DNA of 32,264 nucleotides from Nitriliruptoraceae bacterium (GTDB lineage: Bacteria > Actinomycetota > Nitriliruptoria > Nitriliruptorales > Nitriliruptoraceae): the NCBI GenBank assembly GCA_003558435.1, contig PWLR01000062.1, positions 1 through 32,264 of the forward strand, read 5' to 3'. Below are positions 14,863 through 22,072 of the stretch, one piece after another. Numbering within the stretch: the first letter of the stretch is position 1; each line of letters starts with the position of its first letter. Below the pieces are notes generated by a model. That model searched no databases, had not been told where the DNA came from, and saw only the letters and a list, made by a program, of their open reading frames with translations. The position numbers and the translations under genes are program-made.

Positions 14863-16038
14863 ATGGCGGGGGACGGGTACGAGCGGGACGACGCGCCCTC
14901 GTCGGGTGCAGATGATCGCACCACGGACCTGCAGCAGCAGCCGTCGGACGGGTCGTCGCCCGGTGTCGCCGACGATGCGCTGAAGGCCCTGATCGAGCAC
15001 GTGCACCGCGCGCGGGGTTTCGACCTGTCCGGTTACAAACCCCCGACGCTCCGGCGGCGCATCGACAAGCGGGTGCAGGCGCTTGGTCTCGGTTCCTACG
15101 CCGACTATCTGGACCACCTGCAGGTGCACCCCGAGGAGTTCGCGCGTCTGTTCGACTCGGTGTTGATCAACGTCACCGATTTCCGCCGGGACGGCGACGC
15201 CTGGGAGTTGTTCGAGACGAGGTTGCTGCCTGAACTGCTCTCGGAGAAGGGACCGGACGAACCCATCCGCGTCTGGAGCGCGGGTTGTTCTTCGGGGCAG
15301 GAGGCCTACACGCTCGCGATGATCCTGCACGACCAGTTGGGCGACGAGGCGTTCCGTCGCAGGGTGAAGATCTACGGCACCGACGTCGACGAGGATGCGC
15401 TCGCCACCGCGCGACAGGCGACGTACTCGCTCGAGGAGTTGTCCTCGTTGCCCGCGGAATGGCGCGAGCGGTTCTTCGAGCCGGTGGACGACAACGGCCA
15501 CGGCGCGCAACGCCGGAACGGGGTCGTGCTCCGCCAGTTCCGCGGTGACCTGCGCCGCAACGTCATCTTCGGTCGGCACGACCTGGTGCAGGATGCGCCG
15601 ATCAGTCGGTTGGACGTGCTGCTGTGCCGCAACACGCTGATGTACTTCAACGCCGACGTCCAGGCCCACATCCTGGACCGGTTGCATTTCGGGCTGCGGG
15701 CCGGGGGGCTGCTCTTCCTGGGCAAGGCCGAGAAGTTGCTCAGCCACGGATCGTTGTTCCGACCGCTCGACCCGCAGCGGCGATTCTTCGCCAAGGTGCC
15801 GGCCGAACGGTTTCCCGAGCCCGATGCAGCCACGCGTGCCCACCGTTCGAGTTCGCCCGTCGAGCACCTCACGACCAACGTCAACCTGCGTGATGCGGCG
15901 TTGGAGGTCGGTGCGGCAGCGATGCTGGGGATCGATCCGGAGGGTCGGTTGGTGCTCGCCAACAAGGTGGCCCGGAGTTGGTTCGCCATCGAGGCACGCG
16001 ACCTCGGCCGTCCGCTGCGCGACCTGGAGGTCTCCTAA
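14863..16038 (+). CDS. CheR-type methyltransferase with start of a PAS domain, cut by an in-frame stop
   Basis: The 391-residue product has a disordered N-terminus (1-38), a CheR N-terminal helical domain (about 39-125) and a SAM-dependent methyltransferase domain. SAM-binding motifs are VWSAGCSSGQEAYTLAMIL (138-154), YGTDVDEDAL (171-180) and LLCRNTLMYF (253-262). From about 342 a PAS domain begins (AAMLGIDPEGRLVLANKVA) but stops at TAA 16036-16038 after DLEVS. The same frame stays open to 16851 and continues the PAS domain and a coiled coil, so the intact ancestral protein was probably 662 residues. ATG 14863 follows AGGAGGG with a 7-base gap. The methyltransferase part looks complete and may work alone. 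Confidence 0.82.
   Translation: MAGDGYERDDAPSSGADDRTTDLQQQPSDGSSPGVADDALKALIEHVHRARGFDLSGYKPPTLRRRIDKRVQALGLGSYADYLDHLQVHPEEFARLFDSVLINVTDFRRDGDAWELFETRLLPELLSEKGPDEPIRVWSAGCSSGQEAYTLAMILHDQLGDEAFRRRVKIYGTDVDEDALATARQATYSLEELSSLPAEWRERFFEPVDDNGHGAQRRNGVVLRQFRGDLRRNVIFGRHDLVQDAPISRLDVLLCRNTLMYFNADVQAHILDRLHFGLRAGGLLFLGKAEKLLSHGSLFRPLDPQRRFFAKVPAERFPEPDAATRAHRSSSPVEHLTTNVNLRDAALEVGAAAMLGIDPEGRLVLANKVARSWFAIEARDLGRPLRDLEVS
16036..16038 (+). other. in-frame TAA interrupting CheR-PAS
   Basis: The TAA lies in frame between codons for DLEVS and RPAELRGAID. Related CheR-PAS proteins, as I recall them, have Tyr here (SYRP), so TAC to TAA is a one-base explanation. TAA is the least expected stop in such GC-rich DNA. 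It could be a true mutation, a sequencing error or a read-through site. Confidence 0.8.
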
Positions 16039-16095
16039 CGACCGGCCGAGCTCCGCGGCGCGATCGACCGGGGTCGGGAGACCGGCGAAGCCACC

Positions 16096-16851
16096 GTGTT
16101 GCGCGGTCTCGAGTGGCACGCGCCGGCCGGGGACAGCCGTTTCCTCGACGTCGACGTGTTGCCGCTCGGCGAGGGTGAGACCGGCACGGTGGTGACCTTC
16201 ACGGACGCCACCGAACGCCATCGGCTGACCGACCGCCTGCGCGAGACCCAGCGCGAGCTCGAGGGTGCCCACCTCGACATCCAGACCTCCAACGAGGAAC
16301 TGGAGACGATGAACGAGGAGCTGCAGTCCACGGTCGAGGAACTCGAGACCACCAACGAGGAGCTGCAGTCGACCAACGAGGAACTGGAGACGATGAACGC
16401 GGAGCTCCAGTCGACCAACGACGAGCTCCACGAGGCCAACCAGAACCTCGTCCAGCGTGGCGACGAGGTCGACGAGGTCAACGCGTTCCTGGCGGCGATC
16501 CTCAGGAGCCTGCGACGTGCCGTGGTGGTGCTCGACCCGCAGATGCTGGTGCGGGTCTGGAACGAGCGCGCGGTCGATCTGTGGGGTCTGACCACGGACG
16601 AGGTCGCCGGGCAGCACCTGATGAACCTCGATGTCGGCTTCCCGGTGACCGAACTGCGCGATCCGTTGCGCCGTTGCCTCGAGGGGTCCTCGGAGCAGGA
16701 GGAGCTGATGTTGAAGGCGCGGAACCGGCGGGGGATGCCGATCCACTGCGACGTGGTGGTCTCGCCACTGGTCGGTGAGGACGAACTGCTGGGTGCGATC
16801 CTGCTGATGGGCGAACACCGGGACGCGGCCGACACCGGAGGCGGGGCATAG
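16096..16851 (+). CDS. PAS and coiled-coil fragment, downstream part of the split CheR-PAS gene
   Basis: In the same frame as the CheR part, this piece holds the end of the first PAS domain (FLDVDVLPLGEGETGTVVTF), a long coiled coil of EELQST-type repeats (16288-16440) and a second PAS domain (AAILRSLRRAVVVLDPQMLV, then MNLDVGFPVTEL). In complete homologues such coiled coils join CheR to PAS sensors. If translated separately it would begin at GTG 16096 (251 residues), but no good ribosome site precedes it. It may therefore be untranslated, made by reinitiation, or made as part of the full protein by read-through. Codon use remains normal for the region, suggesting the break is recent. Confidence 0.68.
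   Translation: MLRGLEWHAPAGDSRFLDVDVLPLGEGETGTVVTFTDATERHRLTDRLRETQRELEGAHLDIQTSNEELETMNEELQSTVEELETTNEELQSTNEELETMNAELQSTNDELHEANQNLVQRGDEVDEVNAFLAAILRSLRRAVVVLDPQMLVRVWNERAVDLWGLTTDEVAGQHLMNLDVGFPVTELRDPLRRCLEGSSEQEELMLKARNRRGMPIHCDVVVSPLVGEDELLGAILLMGEHRDAADTGGGA
16288..16440 (+). repeat. degenerate 21/42-bp repeats encoding a coiled coil
   Basis: The units NEELETM, NEELQST, VEELETT, NEELQST and so on repeat every 7 residues and most closely every 14 (42 bp). This is a heptad coiled coil, a known feature of CheR-PAS proteins, not a CRISPR array. Confidence 0.8.
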
Positions 16852-16877
16852 CGCCGCGCCATCGCCGGACCGGCGCT
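16850..16877 (+). terminator. hairpin after the PAS fragment
   Basis: AGCGCC (16850-16855) can pair with GGCGCT (16872-16877), or CGCCG with CGGCG (16863-16867/16871-16875). It overlaps the stop codon and precedes the next gene by ~20 bases. No T-tract; a weak call. Confidence 0.22.
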
Positions 16878-16898
16878 GACACGGCAGGATGGGAGGGT

Positions 16899-18398
16899 GT
16901 GGGCACGGAGTCGACGAACGAGGCGGTCGGGCGGGTGATGGATCAACCGGCGGGCTCCGGGGTGTGGCTGCGCTTGGACGACGCCGGAGTGGTCAGCGGG
17001 GCCGACGGAGCGGCTGCCGACCTGCTCGGCTGTCGGGAGCGCGATCTGATCGGCAAGCCGTTCGTGGTCTTCGTCGGCAAACCGTTGCGCCGACCGCTGT
17101 TCGCCGCGCTCCGCGACGCGCGGGTACGGCGCGTGAGGGGGCAACTGCACGGCGCGCTCGTCTCCCGTGATCCGGTCCGACTCCGGGCCGCGATCTCGTT
17201 GATACCCGATGGCGACGGGATCGAGGTCGCGATCAGCGACGTGGAGCGCGTGATCGATCCGGACCGGTTACACGAGCGTCTCCGCCGGGTGAGCGAACGA
17301 CAGCGCGCGTTGGCCGAGACCTTGGACGCGGTGACGCGACCGTCCCCGGTCGCGCTCCCGGACCTCGATGTGGGGACCGAACCGAAGCTCGATGATGCGG
17401 CCGCGACGACGCCGATCATGCACGATTGGCGGTTGTTGCCGTCCGGCGAGCTGCTGCTGTTCGGGATCGTCGCACACGGCCAGAGTGCGCTCCACGTCGA
17501 GCTGGTCCGCAGCATCGGAGAGATCGTTCGCGCGCTGGCGCTGACCGGCACTCCCCGCCAGGAGCTGTTCGCACGGATCGAACGCCTCTGCGGGCTGCGC
17601 GGCGCAGGACCGATGGCTTCGGCGGTGCTCGCCTACGTCTCACCTGACGGCGGCCGCGCGTCGGTGATCGCGGCGGGTGGGGCGTCCCCACTGGTCCGTC
17701 GGGTCGGCGGGTCGGTGGAACGCCTCGACGCGTATGGGCCTGCTCTGGGTAGCGAGCCAGGCCAGGCATCATCGTTCGACCGCGTGCCGCTGGCCGTCGG
17801 CGACACGTTGGTCCTTGCCGTGGAACCCACCGAGGCGGCCGAACCGTCGGCGCGTTCCGAGCAGTTCGCACGGCGGTTGGCAGCGCTCGGGCCGCCCAGG
17901 ATGGGGGCCACCGCGCTGGCACGGCAGTTGATCGACCCGGCGGCCCCGACCGGCGTCGCGGCCGTGCTGTGTGTGATCCGGGCAAGCGTCGGCGTCGAGC
18001 CGGGGTCGCCCGGCGGACAGGTGACGATACGCCTCGTCAAGGACGAGCTGCGGGACGCCGCACGTTCGCGTGAGCAACTGTCGTCATGGCTCGGGCACCG
18101 CGCCGTGCGACCCGAGACGATCGAGCGCGCCACGATCGTGATCTCCGAGTTGGTGACCAACGCGGTCGCGGCCGCCTCGGATCGGGCCGAGTTGAAGGTC
18201 TCGGTCGCCCGCGGCGATGTGCTCATCGAGGTCACGGACGACGGGAGTACCTGGCATCCGGAAGCGGCCATCTCGCCCGGGTCGGACGGCGGCCACGGTC
18301 TGCGGGTGGCGAGCGCGCTGAGCGAGGAACTGCACGTCGCCGCCAGCGCCGCCGGGACGGTGATCCGGGCCCGCGTCGGCGCCCGACCGATGCGTTGA
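16899..18398 (+). CDS. PAS / degenerate SpoIIE phosphatase / RsbW-type ATPase regulator
   Basis: A 499-residue protein in three parts. Residues ~20-120 are PAS-like (LRLDDAGVVSGADGAAADLL). Residues ~175-362 follow the PP2C/SpoIIE layout (WRLLPSGELLLFGIVAHGQS, then AYVSPDGGRASVIAAGGASP and VPLAVGDTLVLAVEP), but the Asp residues normally binding metal (GDVxGHG, TDG and DD motifs) are missing, so phosphatase activity is doubtful. Residues ~385-495 are an RsbW-type GHKL ATPase with an intact N box (ISELVTN, N421), G1 (VTDDGS) and G2 (GGHGLRVA). In partner-switching, such kinases phosphorylate STAS proteins and SpoIIE phosphatases reverse this. GTG 16899 is used; AGGA lies 9 bases upstream and ATG 16938 is an alternative. 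Confidence 0.82.
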   Translation: MGTESTNEAVGRVMDQPAGSGVWLRLDDAGVVSGADGAAADLLGCRERDLIGKPFVVFVGKPLRRPLFAALRDARVRRVRGQLHGALVSRDPVRLRAAISLIPDGDGIEVAISDVERVIDPDRLHERLRRVSERQRALAETLDAVTRPSPVALPDLDVGTEPKLDDAAATTPIMHDWRLLPSGELLLFGIVAHGQSALHVELVRSIGEIVRALALTGTPRQELFARIERLCGLRGAGPMASAVLAYVSPDGGRASVIAAGGASPLVRRVGGSVERLDAYGPALGSEPGQASSFDRVPLAVGDTLVLAVEPTEAAEPSARSEQFARRLAALGPPRMGATALARQLIDPAAPTGVAAVLCVIRASVGVEPGSPGGQVTIRLVKDELRDAARSREQLSSWLGHRAVRPETIERATIVISELVTNAVAAASDRAELKVSVARGDVLIEVTDDGSTWHPEAAISPGSDGGHGLRVASALSEELHVAASAAGTVIRARVGARPMR

Positions 18399-18417
18399 GC
18401 GCTCGGGGGAGGCAGGT

Positions 18418-18439
18418 CGATCGGAGATCGCCCCGATCG
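18418..18439. terminator. hairpin in the convergent gap
   Basis: CGATCGG (18418-18424) and CCGATCG (18433-18439) form a 7-bp stem with an 8-base loop, between the stops of two converging genes (18398 and 18455). It could serve both directions. No T-tract. Confidence 0.38.
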
Positions 18440-18454
18440 GTACACCGACGCCGG

Positions 18455-18865
18455 TCAGTCGTATCGGGCGCTGCCGAGTGAACGCTGCAGGACCCCCACG
18501 AGGTCCTCCTCGTCGGTGCGCACATCGTATGAATCGACCGTGGCGTCGAGCAGCAGCCGCGTGAGATCGGCGACCTCGGGGTGGAAGCCCGCGTCGGAGA
18601 TCGGCACGGTCATGCGCACGTAGACGTCGGTCTCGTCGTGGGTGACCGCCAGCTGCAGGCCACTGGGGGTCCTTGCGGAGACGATGAGTATGGAGGCCAG
18701 TTCATCGACGGCGAGCTGCAGATCGCGGTCACAGCCGCTGTCGCAGCCGCTGCCGTCGACGGCGATGCGCACCGCCGTGCGGAGCACCTCGAGGAAGCGA
18801 AGCTCCGCCGGGACGGTCACGGTGGCCGTAGGCCCGCTCGCCGGCCCATCTCGTCCCATGCCCAC
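18455..18865 (-). CDS. degenerate RsbW-like (GHKL-fold) protein
   Basis: A 136-residue protein. The beginning (TVTVPAELRFLEVLRTAVRI) and the helix DRDLQLAVDELASILIVSA match the first half of RsbW-type anti-sigma kinases, in which this helix carries the N-box Asn. Here the Asn is absent, and no G1 or G2 glycine box can be seen later (MTVPISDAGFHPEVADL is in its place). It is therefore probably a non-catalytic relative that could bind a STAS protein or sigma factor. GTG 18865 sits 10 bases after GGGAG; ATG 18859 is the alternative. It is divergent from the STAS gene, sharing a 95-base control region. Confidence 0.66.
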   Translation of the reverse strand: MGMGRDGPASGPTATVTVPAELRFLEVLRTAVRIAVDGSGCDSGCDRDLQLAVDELASILIVSARTPSGLQLAVTHDETDVYVRMTVPISDAGFHPEVADLTRLLLDATVDSYDVRTDEEDLVGVLQRSLGSARYD

Positions 18866-18885
18866 GCGCGTTCGTCTCCCGACCG

Positions 18886-18913
18886 TTGCGGCTGTCGCGA
18901 TGGAGGGTAGTTT
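18886..18913 (+). promoter_or_regulatory. possible promoter of the STAS gene
   Basis: TTGCGG (18886-18891) and TAGTTT (18908-18913) are separated by 16 bases, resembling a housekeeping-type promoter, in a locally less GC-rich patch (GTAGTTTGTGTAACAAC) of the divergent gap. A weak match; alternative-sigma promoters were not convincing. Confidence 0.22.
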
Positions 18914-18960
18914 GTGTAACAACCCCGCCGAGCCACCTGTATCCATCCGTGAGGACGGTC

Positions 18961-19272
18961 GTGCCCAGCTTCGAGGTCACCAGTACCGCTGAGGGCGCCG
19001 GCTCACAGATCGTGGTGAGCGGCGAGTTGGACGCCTATCGGGGAGCGGAACTGCAGGCGGTGTTGAAGGACCATCTCAACGCCGAGCGCCGCCCGATCGC
19101 GATCGATGCGAGCGCTATCTCGTTCCTCGACTCCGGCGGACTGCGGGTACTCGTCGACGCCGATGAGCAACTGCGCGAGGAGGGTGGCGCACTCGAGTTG
19201 CTGGACCCGAGTCCTCAAGTCCTACGGATGCTGCGCTATACCAACCTGCTCGAGCGTTTCGGGCTGAGCTAG
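18961..19272 (+). CDS. STAS-domain anti-sigma factor antagonist
   Basis: A 103-residue single STAS domain like SpoIIAA/RsbV. It has the usual order of strands: SQIVVSGELDAYRGAEL, then RRPIAIDASAISFLDSGGLR, then GALELLDPSPQVLRMLRYTN. The likely phosphorylated Ser is S58 in FLDSGG. In its unphosphorylated form such a protein binds an RsbW-type kinase and frees a sigma factor. GTG 18961 follows GAGG with a 6-base spacer. The PAS/SpoIIE-like/RsbW-type protein and the degenerate RsbW-like protein just upstream are natural partners, though no sigma factor gene lies in the window. Confidence 0.9.
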   Translation: MPSFEVTSTAEGAGSQIVVSGELDAYRGAELQAVLKDHLNAERRPIAIDASAISFLDSGGLRVLVDADEQLREEGGALELLDPSPQVLRMLRYTNLLERFGLS

Positions 19273-19288
19273 GTCGTCGTGGCAGCGG

Positions 19289-19308
19289 GTCGCCCGTCGA
19301 CGGGTGAT
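19289..19308 (+). terminator. palindromic hairpin after the STAS gene
   Basis: The palindrome CCCGTCGACGGG (19293-19304), extendable by a few pairs including wobble, lies 20 bases past the STAS stop. It could be a short hairpin with a TCGA loop or an operator for the phosphate-transport genes that follow. Confidence 0.3.
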
Positions 19309-19382
19309 GACCGGTCTAGGTTTGCGGGTCCGTACCCCGCCGGGTCCTACCCCCGGAGCGGGCCTGTACCGAAGGACGCCGT

Positions 19383-20339
19383 GTGGAGGTGGCATCGATC
19401 GCCGCGGTCGCGGTGTTCTGCCTCGTCACCGGAGCCAACGATGGTGCCGCGCTGGCCTCGATGTCCGCGCGGGTCGTGCCGGGATCGCTCGGTCTCGCGC
19501 TGTTGGGCCTCACCGCCGCCGTGGTGGTGGCCCCCCTGTTCACCGTGCGGGTGGCGGTGACCCTGGCTGAACGTCTGGTCGGCTTCGAGGGCGGTGCACG
19601 ACCGGTGGACGTGCTGGTGGTGGTGGGCGTGTCGGTGGGGGTCGTCGGGGTTCTCGCTGCGCGAGGAGAGCCGACCAGCCTCACGCTCGCGCTCGTCGGG
19701 GCGCTCGGTGGCGCCGGGTTCGGTGCGGGCTTCCCGGTCGCCTGGGCCTGGCTGGCGGGGGTCCTGCTGACCGCGGCGGTCGCGCCGTTCTTCGCCGCGG
19801 CGCTGGCCTCGGTGGGGACCCGCATCGTCGCGCGGGTGCCCGCACGCCGTCCTATCCGGACGCGGTTGCGTTTCGGCCACCGACTGGGGTTCGCGCTCCA
19901 GTCCGTGGCGTTCGCCACCAACGACGGACAGAAGATGCTGGCGGTCGCGGTGATCGCGTTGCCCGGGCTGGTGGACTTCGCCACCCCGTCCCCGTGGGTG
20001 TTGGCGGTGATCGGCGTGCTCTTCCTGCTCGGGGCGGTGGCGGGACTACGTCGAGTGGGACGGACCCTGTCCGACTCGGTGTTGCCGATGCGTCCCCACG
20101 CGGCCGTCGCCGCCGAACTGTCCTCGGGGACCGCGGTGCTGCTGAGTTCCGCGATCGGAGCCCCGGTGAGCATGACGCAGTCCATCACGGGCGGCCTCCT
20201 CGGCTCCAGTGTCCGTACGGGCTACCGCAGGGTGCGCTGGGGCGTGGCGCTAGGCGTGGTGAGAGCCTGGGTGGTGACCCTGCCGACGGCATTCGCGGGA
20301 GCGGCGGTGGTCGCCGCGATCAGCGGGAGAGTGATCTGA
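19383..20339 (+). CDS. PiT-family inorganic phosphate transporter
   Basis: A 318-residue membrane protein with about 8-9 hydrophobic helices. It carries the two PiT signature repeats: TGANDGAALASM near residue 16 in the first half and FATNDGQKMLAV near 177 in the second, each with the Asn-Asp pair essential for phosphate/cation transport. The central loop is short (RIVARVPARRPIRTRLRFG), so this is a compact PiT. GTG 19383 has AGGA upstream. The stop overlaps the ATG of a DUF47 gene (TGATG at 20337), the classic PiT/PhoU-like pair. It probably imports phosphate as a metal-phosphate or ion-coupled complex. Confidence 0.9.
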   Translation: MEVASIAAVAVFCLVTGANDGAALASMSARVVPGSLGLALLGLTAAVVVAPLFTVRVAVTLAERLVGFEGGARPVDVLVVVGVSVGVVGVLAARGEPTSLTLALVGALGGAGFGAGFPVAWAWLAGVLLTAAVAPFFAAALASVGTRIVARVPARRPIRTRLRFGHRLGFALQSVAFATNDGQKMLAVAVIALPGLVDFATPSPWVLAVIGVLFLLGAVAGLRRVGRTLSDSVLPMRPHAAVAAELSSGTAVLLSSAIGAPVSMTQSITGGLLGSSVRTGYRRVRWGVALGVVRAWVVTLPTAFAGAAVVAAISGRVI

Positions 20340-20974
20340 TGGCGTGGTTCAAGGAGATCTGGGGCGAACTCGGCCCGGGCGAGCACCGCAGCGTGGCCTT
20401 GCTGCGCGAGCAGGTGCGGTGCGTATCCGAAGCGCTGCAGGTGATCGAGGCGGCCACGTCCGGTGAGGCCGATGCGACCGACGCGCACGAGCGCGTCGTC
20501 GACCTCGAGCACCGGGGCGATCGAGCCCGTGGGGAGTTCGTTCGTGCACTGGCCTCAGCCGTCGCGCCTCCGCTCGACCGGGAGGACCTGTTCCGGCTGT
20601 CTCGGTCCGTCGACGACGTCCTCGACAACCTGCGCGACTTCGCGCGGGAGTTCGAACTGTTCGCCGTGGCGGACGACGGCGTGTTCGGTACGACACTCGA
20701 GGCCGTGGAGCGAGCCGTGACCCAACTCGGCGAGGCGATCGATCTCATCGTCGATGCCCCCGATCGGCTCGGTGAATCCGTACTCGCGGCCAACAAGGCC
20801 AGCAACGCGATCCGTCGTCGCTATCAGGAGGCCGTAGCCCGACTGTTGGTCGGCACGGTGGACGCCCCGATGCTCAAGCGCCGTGAACTGCTCCGACGAC
20901 TCGACGTGGTGGGCCTGCGGCTCGGGGAGGCCGCGGACGCTCTTGCTGACGGAGCGGTGAAGCGCCACCACTGA
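20339..20974 (+). CDS. DUF47 (PhoU-like) phosphate transport regulator
   Basis: A 211-residue all-helical protein of the DUF47/PhoU-like family, usually encoded beside PiT transporters and thought to control their activity. It has the two-repeat helical-bundle character, with acidic metal-binding-type stretches such as RVVDLEHRGDRARGEF and DREDLFRLSRSVDDVLDNL, followed by AANKASNAIRRRYQEAV. ATG 20339 overlaps the transporter stop and has GGGAGAG upstream, so the pair is translationally coupled. Length and motifs are normal. Confidence 0.9.
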   Translation: MAWFKEIWGELGPGEHRSVALLREQVRCVSEALQVIEAATSGEADATDAHERVVDLEHRGDRARGEFVRALASAVAPPLDREDLFRLSRSVDDVLDNLRDFAREFELFAVADDGVFGTTLEAVERAVTQLGEAIDLIVDAPDRLGESVLAANKASNAIRRRYQEAVARLLVGTVDAPMLKRRELLRRLDVVGLRLGEAADALADGAVKRHH

Positions 20975-21231
20975 GGGTGACAGAGACGCGCGAGTGCTGC
21001 GCAGCTGGCCCGTCTGACGGGACATATGACCGTTCTACCGGGAACGTCGTCGACGAACACGCTACGGTGTCGCCAGCGTTCAGAACCGAGCGCCGGGTCC
21101 TCGACGGACTGCGGTGTCCGGTTCGGTTACCGCGATCGGGGTCAGCGAGCGAGGCCGACACGAAGTCGTCGGTGCCACCTCGTCGACCATGCGACGTCGA
21201 GCAACCCGGTGCCCACGATCCGGAGATTGCG

Positions 21232-21852
21232 ATGACACGCCTACTGAGGGCCTGTAACGATACCTACGTCCGTGACGAGCAGGGCGTCTGGCGCTACCCG
21301 TGGGGCGATGCCGTCCCGGGTGCGACCGATCTGACCCTATCCGACCTGATGGCCATCGACCGTGGGTCGGGTTCCTACGACCTGATGGAAGAGTTCCGCC
21401 CGCTCAACGGCGCGGAGCTGCGGTGGCTGGCCGGCCGTCGTCCGGAACTCGACCAGATCCTGGTCCGTCGCCGAGGGACACGGCCGCCTCATGCCGGGGA
21501 CCTGATCGTCGGGATGCACGCGCCGGAACTGCACGTGCTCGCGATGATGACGGTCAGCGATGTCGCGCAGGACGCCGGGGTCTCCAAGGCCACGATCGAC
21601 AGTTACCGGTACCGGGGCTACCTGCCCGAACCGCAGGTCACCTGCGGCCGGACGCCGCTGTGGGCCCGCCCCATCGTCATGCGCTGGCTCGCGACCCGTC
21701 CCGGATGCGGCTGGCGGAGCGATGTCTATGGACCTCGCGCGGCCGGTGACGAAACGGAGCGCACCGAGACCGAGGAACAGGCTCGTGCTCAGGTAAGTCG
21801 TACGGCCGAGGCCGGCGCCCGGTCGGGTGCTTCCACCGGCGCCCGCACCTGA
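21232..21852 (+). CDS. helix-turn-helix DNA-binding protein
   Basis: A 206-residue protein starting at ATG 21232, 6 bases after GGAG. Residues ~100-160 contain a MerR/excisionase-like helix-turn-helix: MTVSDVAQDAGVSKATIDSY followed by RYRGYLPEPQ, then GRTPLWARPIVMRWLATRPG, the pattern in which the DNA-binding module reads a choice between strength of site and ligand. The first ~95 residues (acidic and aromatic, with LTLSDLMAIDRGSGSYDLME) are not recognised and may be a sensing or dimerisation part. The last ~45 residues are Glu/Arg/Ala-rich and disordered. A 257-base gap precedes it and probably holds its promoter. Target genes are unknown. Confidence 0.72.
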   Translation: MTRLLRACNDTYVRDEQGVWRYPWGDAVPGATDLTLSDLMAIDRGSGSYDLMEEFRPLNGAELRWLAGRRPELDQILVRRRGTRPPHAGDLIVGMHAPELHVLAMMTVSDVAQDAGVSKATIDSYRYRGYLPEPQVTCGRTPLWARPIVMRWLATRPGCGWRSDVYGPRAAGDETERTETEEQARAQVSRTAEAGARSGASTGART

Positions 21853-21886
21853 GACGCCCGAGCCCGCGACCTTCCGGATGCGGCCG

Positions 21887-21902
21887 CGTGGGTGATCCCA
21901 CG
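21887..21902 (+). terminator. hairpin after the HTH gene
   Basis: CGTGGG (21887-21892) and CCCACG (21897-21902) form a 6-bp stem with a TGAT loop, 34 bases after the stop at 21852. No T-tract. Confidence 0.42.
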
Positions 21903-22072
21903 AGGGGCCGGCCGCCCGGAGGCTCGACCGGGGGCGCAACCCTGGTGTAGTGAACTAGCTGAACTCGTCGTCAACCCCTATCCGTCCGTCACCGAGGGTC
22001 GACGGACCGCTACCGTTCGGTGCTGCGTCCCCGTGAGTGGACGCCAGACGAGCGGTACGAACGGGAGTGACG

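Noticed and set aside
16288-16440. Regular repeats that might suggest a CRISPR-like or satellite array
   Set aside because: They are in frame and encode a heptad coiled coil known from CheR-PAS proteins.
21041-21067. GGAAC with a downstream CTACGG as an ECF-sigma promoter before the HTH gene
   Set aside because: The -35-like part fits, but the -10 part does not match well, and it lies over 160 bases from the start codon.
21951-21965. Direct repeat TGAACT-AGC-TGAACT upstream of the ANTAR gene
   Set aside because: Too short to call an operator without a second example, although it sits in a slightly AT-richer patch.
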